A stretch of DNA of 22,882 bases. Origin: JACKOD01 sp041591635 (lineage in GTDB: Bacteria > Pseudomonadota > Gammaproteobacteria > Pseudomonadales > Oleiphilaceae). Numbering within the stretch: position 1 is the first letter of the stretch; every line of letters starts with the position of its first letter. This document shows positions 21,924-22,882 of this stretch, piece by piece. The stretch spans positions 1 to 22,882 of the forward strand of contig JBFHRO010000024.1 of the NCBI GenBank assembly GCA_041591635.1. The letters run 5' to 3'. The notes beneath the pieces are model-generated. The model was not told where the DNA came from, did no database searches, and worked only from the letters and a program-made list of their open reading frames with translations. Position numbers and translations under genes: made by a program.

Positions 21924-22882
21924 ATGTCAGACTCCCCCGGCGAACAAACATCACCCGTCGATAACGCAGAAGAACTCTTCTATGCGTTGGTAAATGCGCA
22001 AGGAGAGGTGCTTGATTGCAACCGCGCCTTGCTGGATTTATTAGACTGCGTCGACCTGGACAATTTACGCAACAAGGCCAGTGCCCACTTCCAGCGGTCC
22101 GTTCCCGCCATATTGCGCAATAACTTCATGGCAATATTGAAAAAAGGTGAGCGGGCCCAGTGCGTTTTCCCGCTCGAAACAAAGCCAGACAATCCCCTTT
22201 GGCTTACCCTGTTCGTCCACCCTAAAACAAATGTGCTGGGGCACACCTTCTACCTTGTGTCAATTGCCAGAGCCAGCCAGCAGCAGGCACTCCGAGCCCA
22301 AATCCTCTACCGCAACATTGCCGAGAAAAAGAAAAAGCCCATCCCTGGTCACTATAAAATCTCACGTTTTATGTGCGGTATCGCCTTCTTCATGGCCATA
22401 GCGCTGTTTGCCACCGTGCTCGCTGTCACGCTCGCACCTGCTTGGGCCGTCACGCTGAACATGTTGTTCTCTTTGGTTGCGGGTGCGCTTTTTACCAACT
22501 ACCTCATGACGGAAACCCGGGCCACCGGGTTCTATGCCAGAAAAATTCTCTCCGACCCCTTTGCGCAGTACCTCTTTACAGGCCGATGCTCAAGCACCGC
22601 CGAGTTGCTTAGCGCACTCAAAGCCCTCGAATTTGAGAACAACCTGCTGGAGTTTCGCATCCAATCCAAAATAGCGGAACAGATTGCCGCACTGAAAAAT
22701 CTCAACGAAGGCGTCAACCCATCGATCAGCGGGCTGACAGAGGCGCAAAATCAGGATTCCAGCCAGATTCAGGCGCAAATACTTGCGCAAACACAGATCC
22801 TCACCCAACAACAGACGCACAACAACAAGCTTCAGGATCAACTCCTCACCGCAGCCACCGCGTTGACAGAACGAAGCCGGGC
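21924..22882 (+). CDS. PAS-domain methyl-accepting chemotaxis protein, 5' part
   Basis: An open frame from ATG 21924 to the window end, 319 residues without a stop; the signalling half lies beyond. Residues about 15-115 resemble a PAS domain (LFYALVNAQGEVLDCNRALLDLLD... then WLTLFVHPKT and HTFYLVSIARAS). A short basic linker (EKKKKPIPGHYKISRF) leads to two adjacent hydrophobic helices, about 148-170 and 174-196, with almost no periplasmic loop. Then comes ARKILSDPFAQYLFTGR and a coiled coil, the layout of Aer-like transducers with cytosolic PAS sensors. Residues 275-310 are rich in Gln (QIQAQILAQTQILTQQQ). Aer-like, redox or small-molecule sensing is likely, but the ligand is unknown. The ribosome site is weak. 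Confidence 0.8.
   Translation, partial: MSDSPGEQTSPVDNAEELFYALVNAQGEVLDCNRALLDLLDCVDLDNLRNKASAHFQRSVPAILRNNFMAILKKGERAQCVFPLETKPDNPLWLTLFVHPKTNVLGHTFYLVSIARASQQQALRAQILYRNIAEKKKKPIPGHYKISRFMCGIAFFMAIALFATVLAVTLAPAWAVTLNMLFSLVAGALFTNYLMTETRATGFYARKILSDPFAQYLFTGRCSSTAELLSALKALEFENNLLEFRIQSKIAEQIAALKNLNEGVNPSISGLTEAQNQDSSQIQAQILAQTQILTQQQTHNNKLQDQLLTAATALTERSR

Overview
The window is about 22.9 kb of ordinary-looking gammaproteobacterial chromosome of moderate GC. The gene content (DusA, TalB, GlcB, AlaA, HtpX, PdxB, RhlB, DsbD, TusA) and the run gpx / OspR-type MarR regulator / alaA / small unknown gene / htpX recall Pseudomonas and the Cellvibrio-Saccharophagus-Teredinibacter relatives. I cannot name a species. 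I see no rRNA or tRNA gene, insertion sequence, prophage, CRISPR array or plasmid function.

Left part (1-6.3 kb): the 3' end of dusA, then talB, a type I-beta (ferredoxin-like N-domain) DAHP synthase and a glycerophosphodiester phosphodiesterase, all on +. A strong bidirectional terminator separates these from glcB on -. TalB can supply erythrose-4-phosphate, a substrate of DAHP synthase, so these two neighbours may be linked metabolically.

Centre (6.3-14.1 kb): a SixA-like histidine phosphatase, an unknown membrane-anchored protein and a hybrid histidine kinase, all on +. Next, on -, is a peroxide-defence pair, gpx followed by a two-cysteine OhrR/OspR-type regulator. It has a near-canonical OhrR-type operator lying over the predicted -10 box of gpx. 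Then, on +, come alaA, an unknown 147-residue protein, and htpX behind a promoter that fits both sigma-70 and heat-shock sigma-32. A perfect 30-bp palindrome closes this block.

Right part (14.1-22.9 kb): a probable minus-strand transcript rhlB - pdxB - pilZ - NAD-kinase-like gene. About 0.5 kb without a convincing gene follows, then dsbD (+), tusA (-), a small ABM-fold protein (+), and the start of a PAS-containing methyl-accepting chemotaxis protein that runs off the window end.

No convincing undescribed multi-gene system is visible. The most striking anomaly is in rhlB. The frame continues upstream of the helicase core into a 44-codon segment with a good ATG and an amphipathic N-terminus like that of pseudomonad RhlB, but one in-frame TAG separates the two parts. 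Other points are the Glu-to-Asp change at a predicted metal ligand of the DAHP synthase, the degenerate receiver in the hybrid kinase, and the tightly coupled PilZ / NAD-kinase-like pair.
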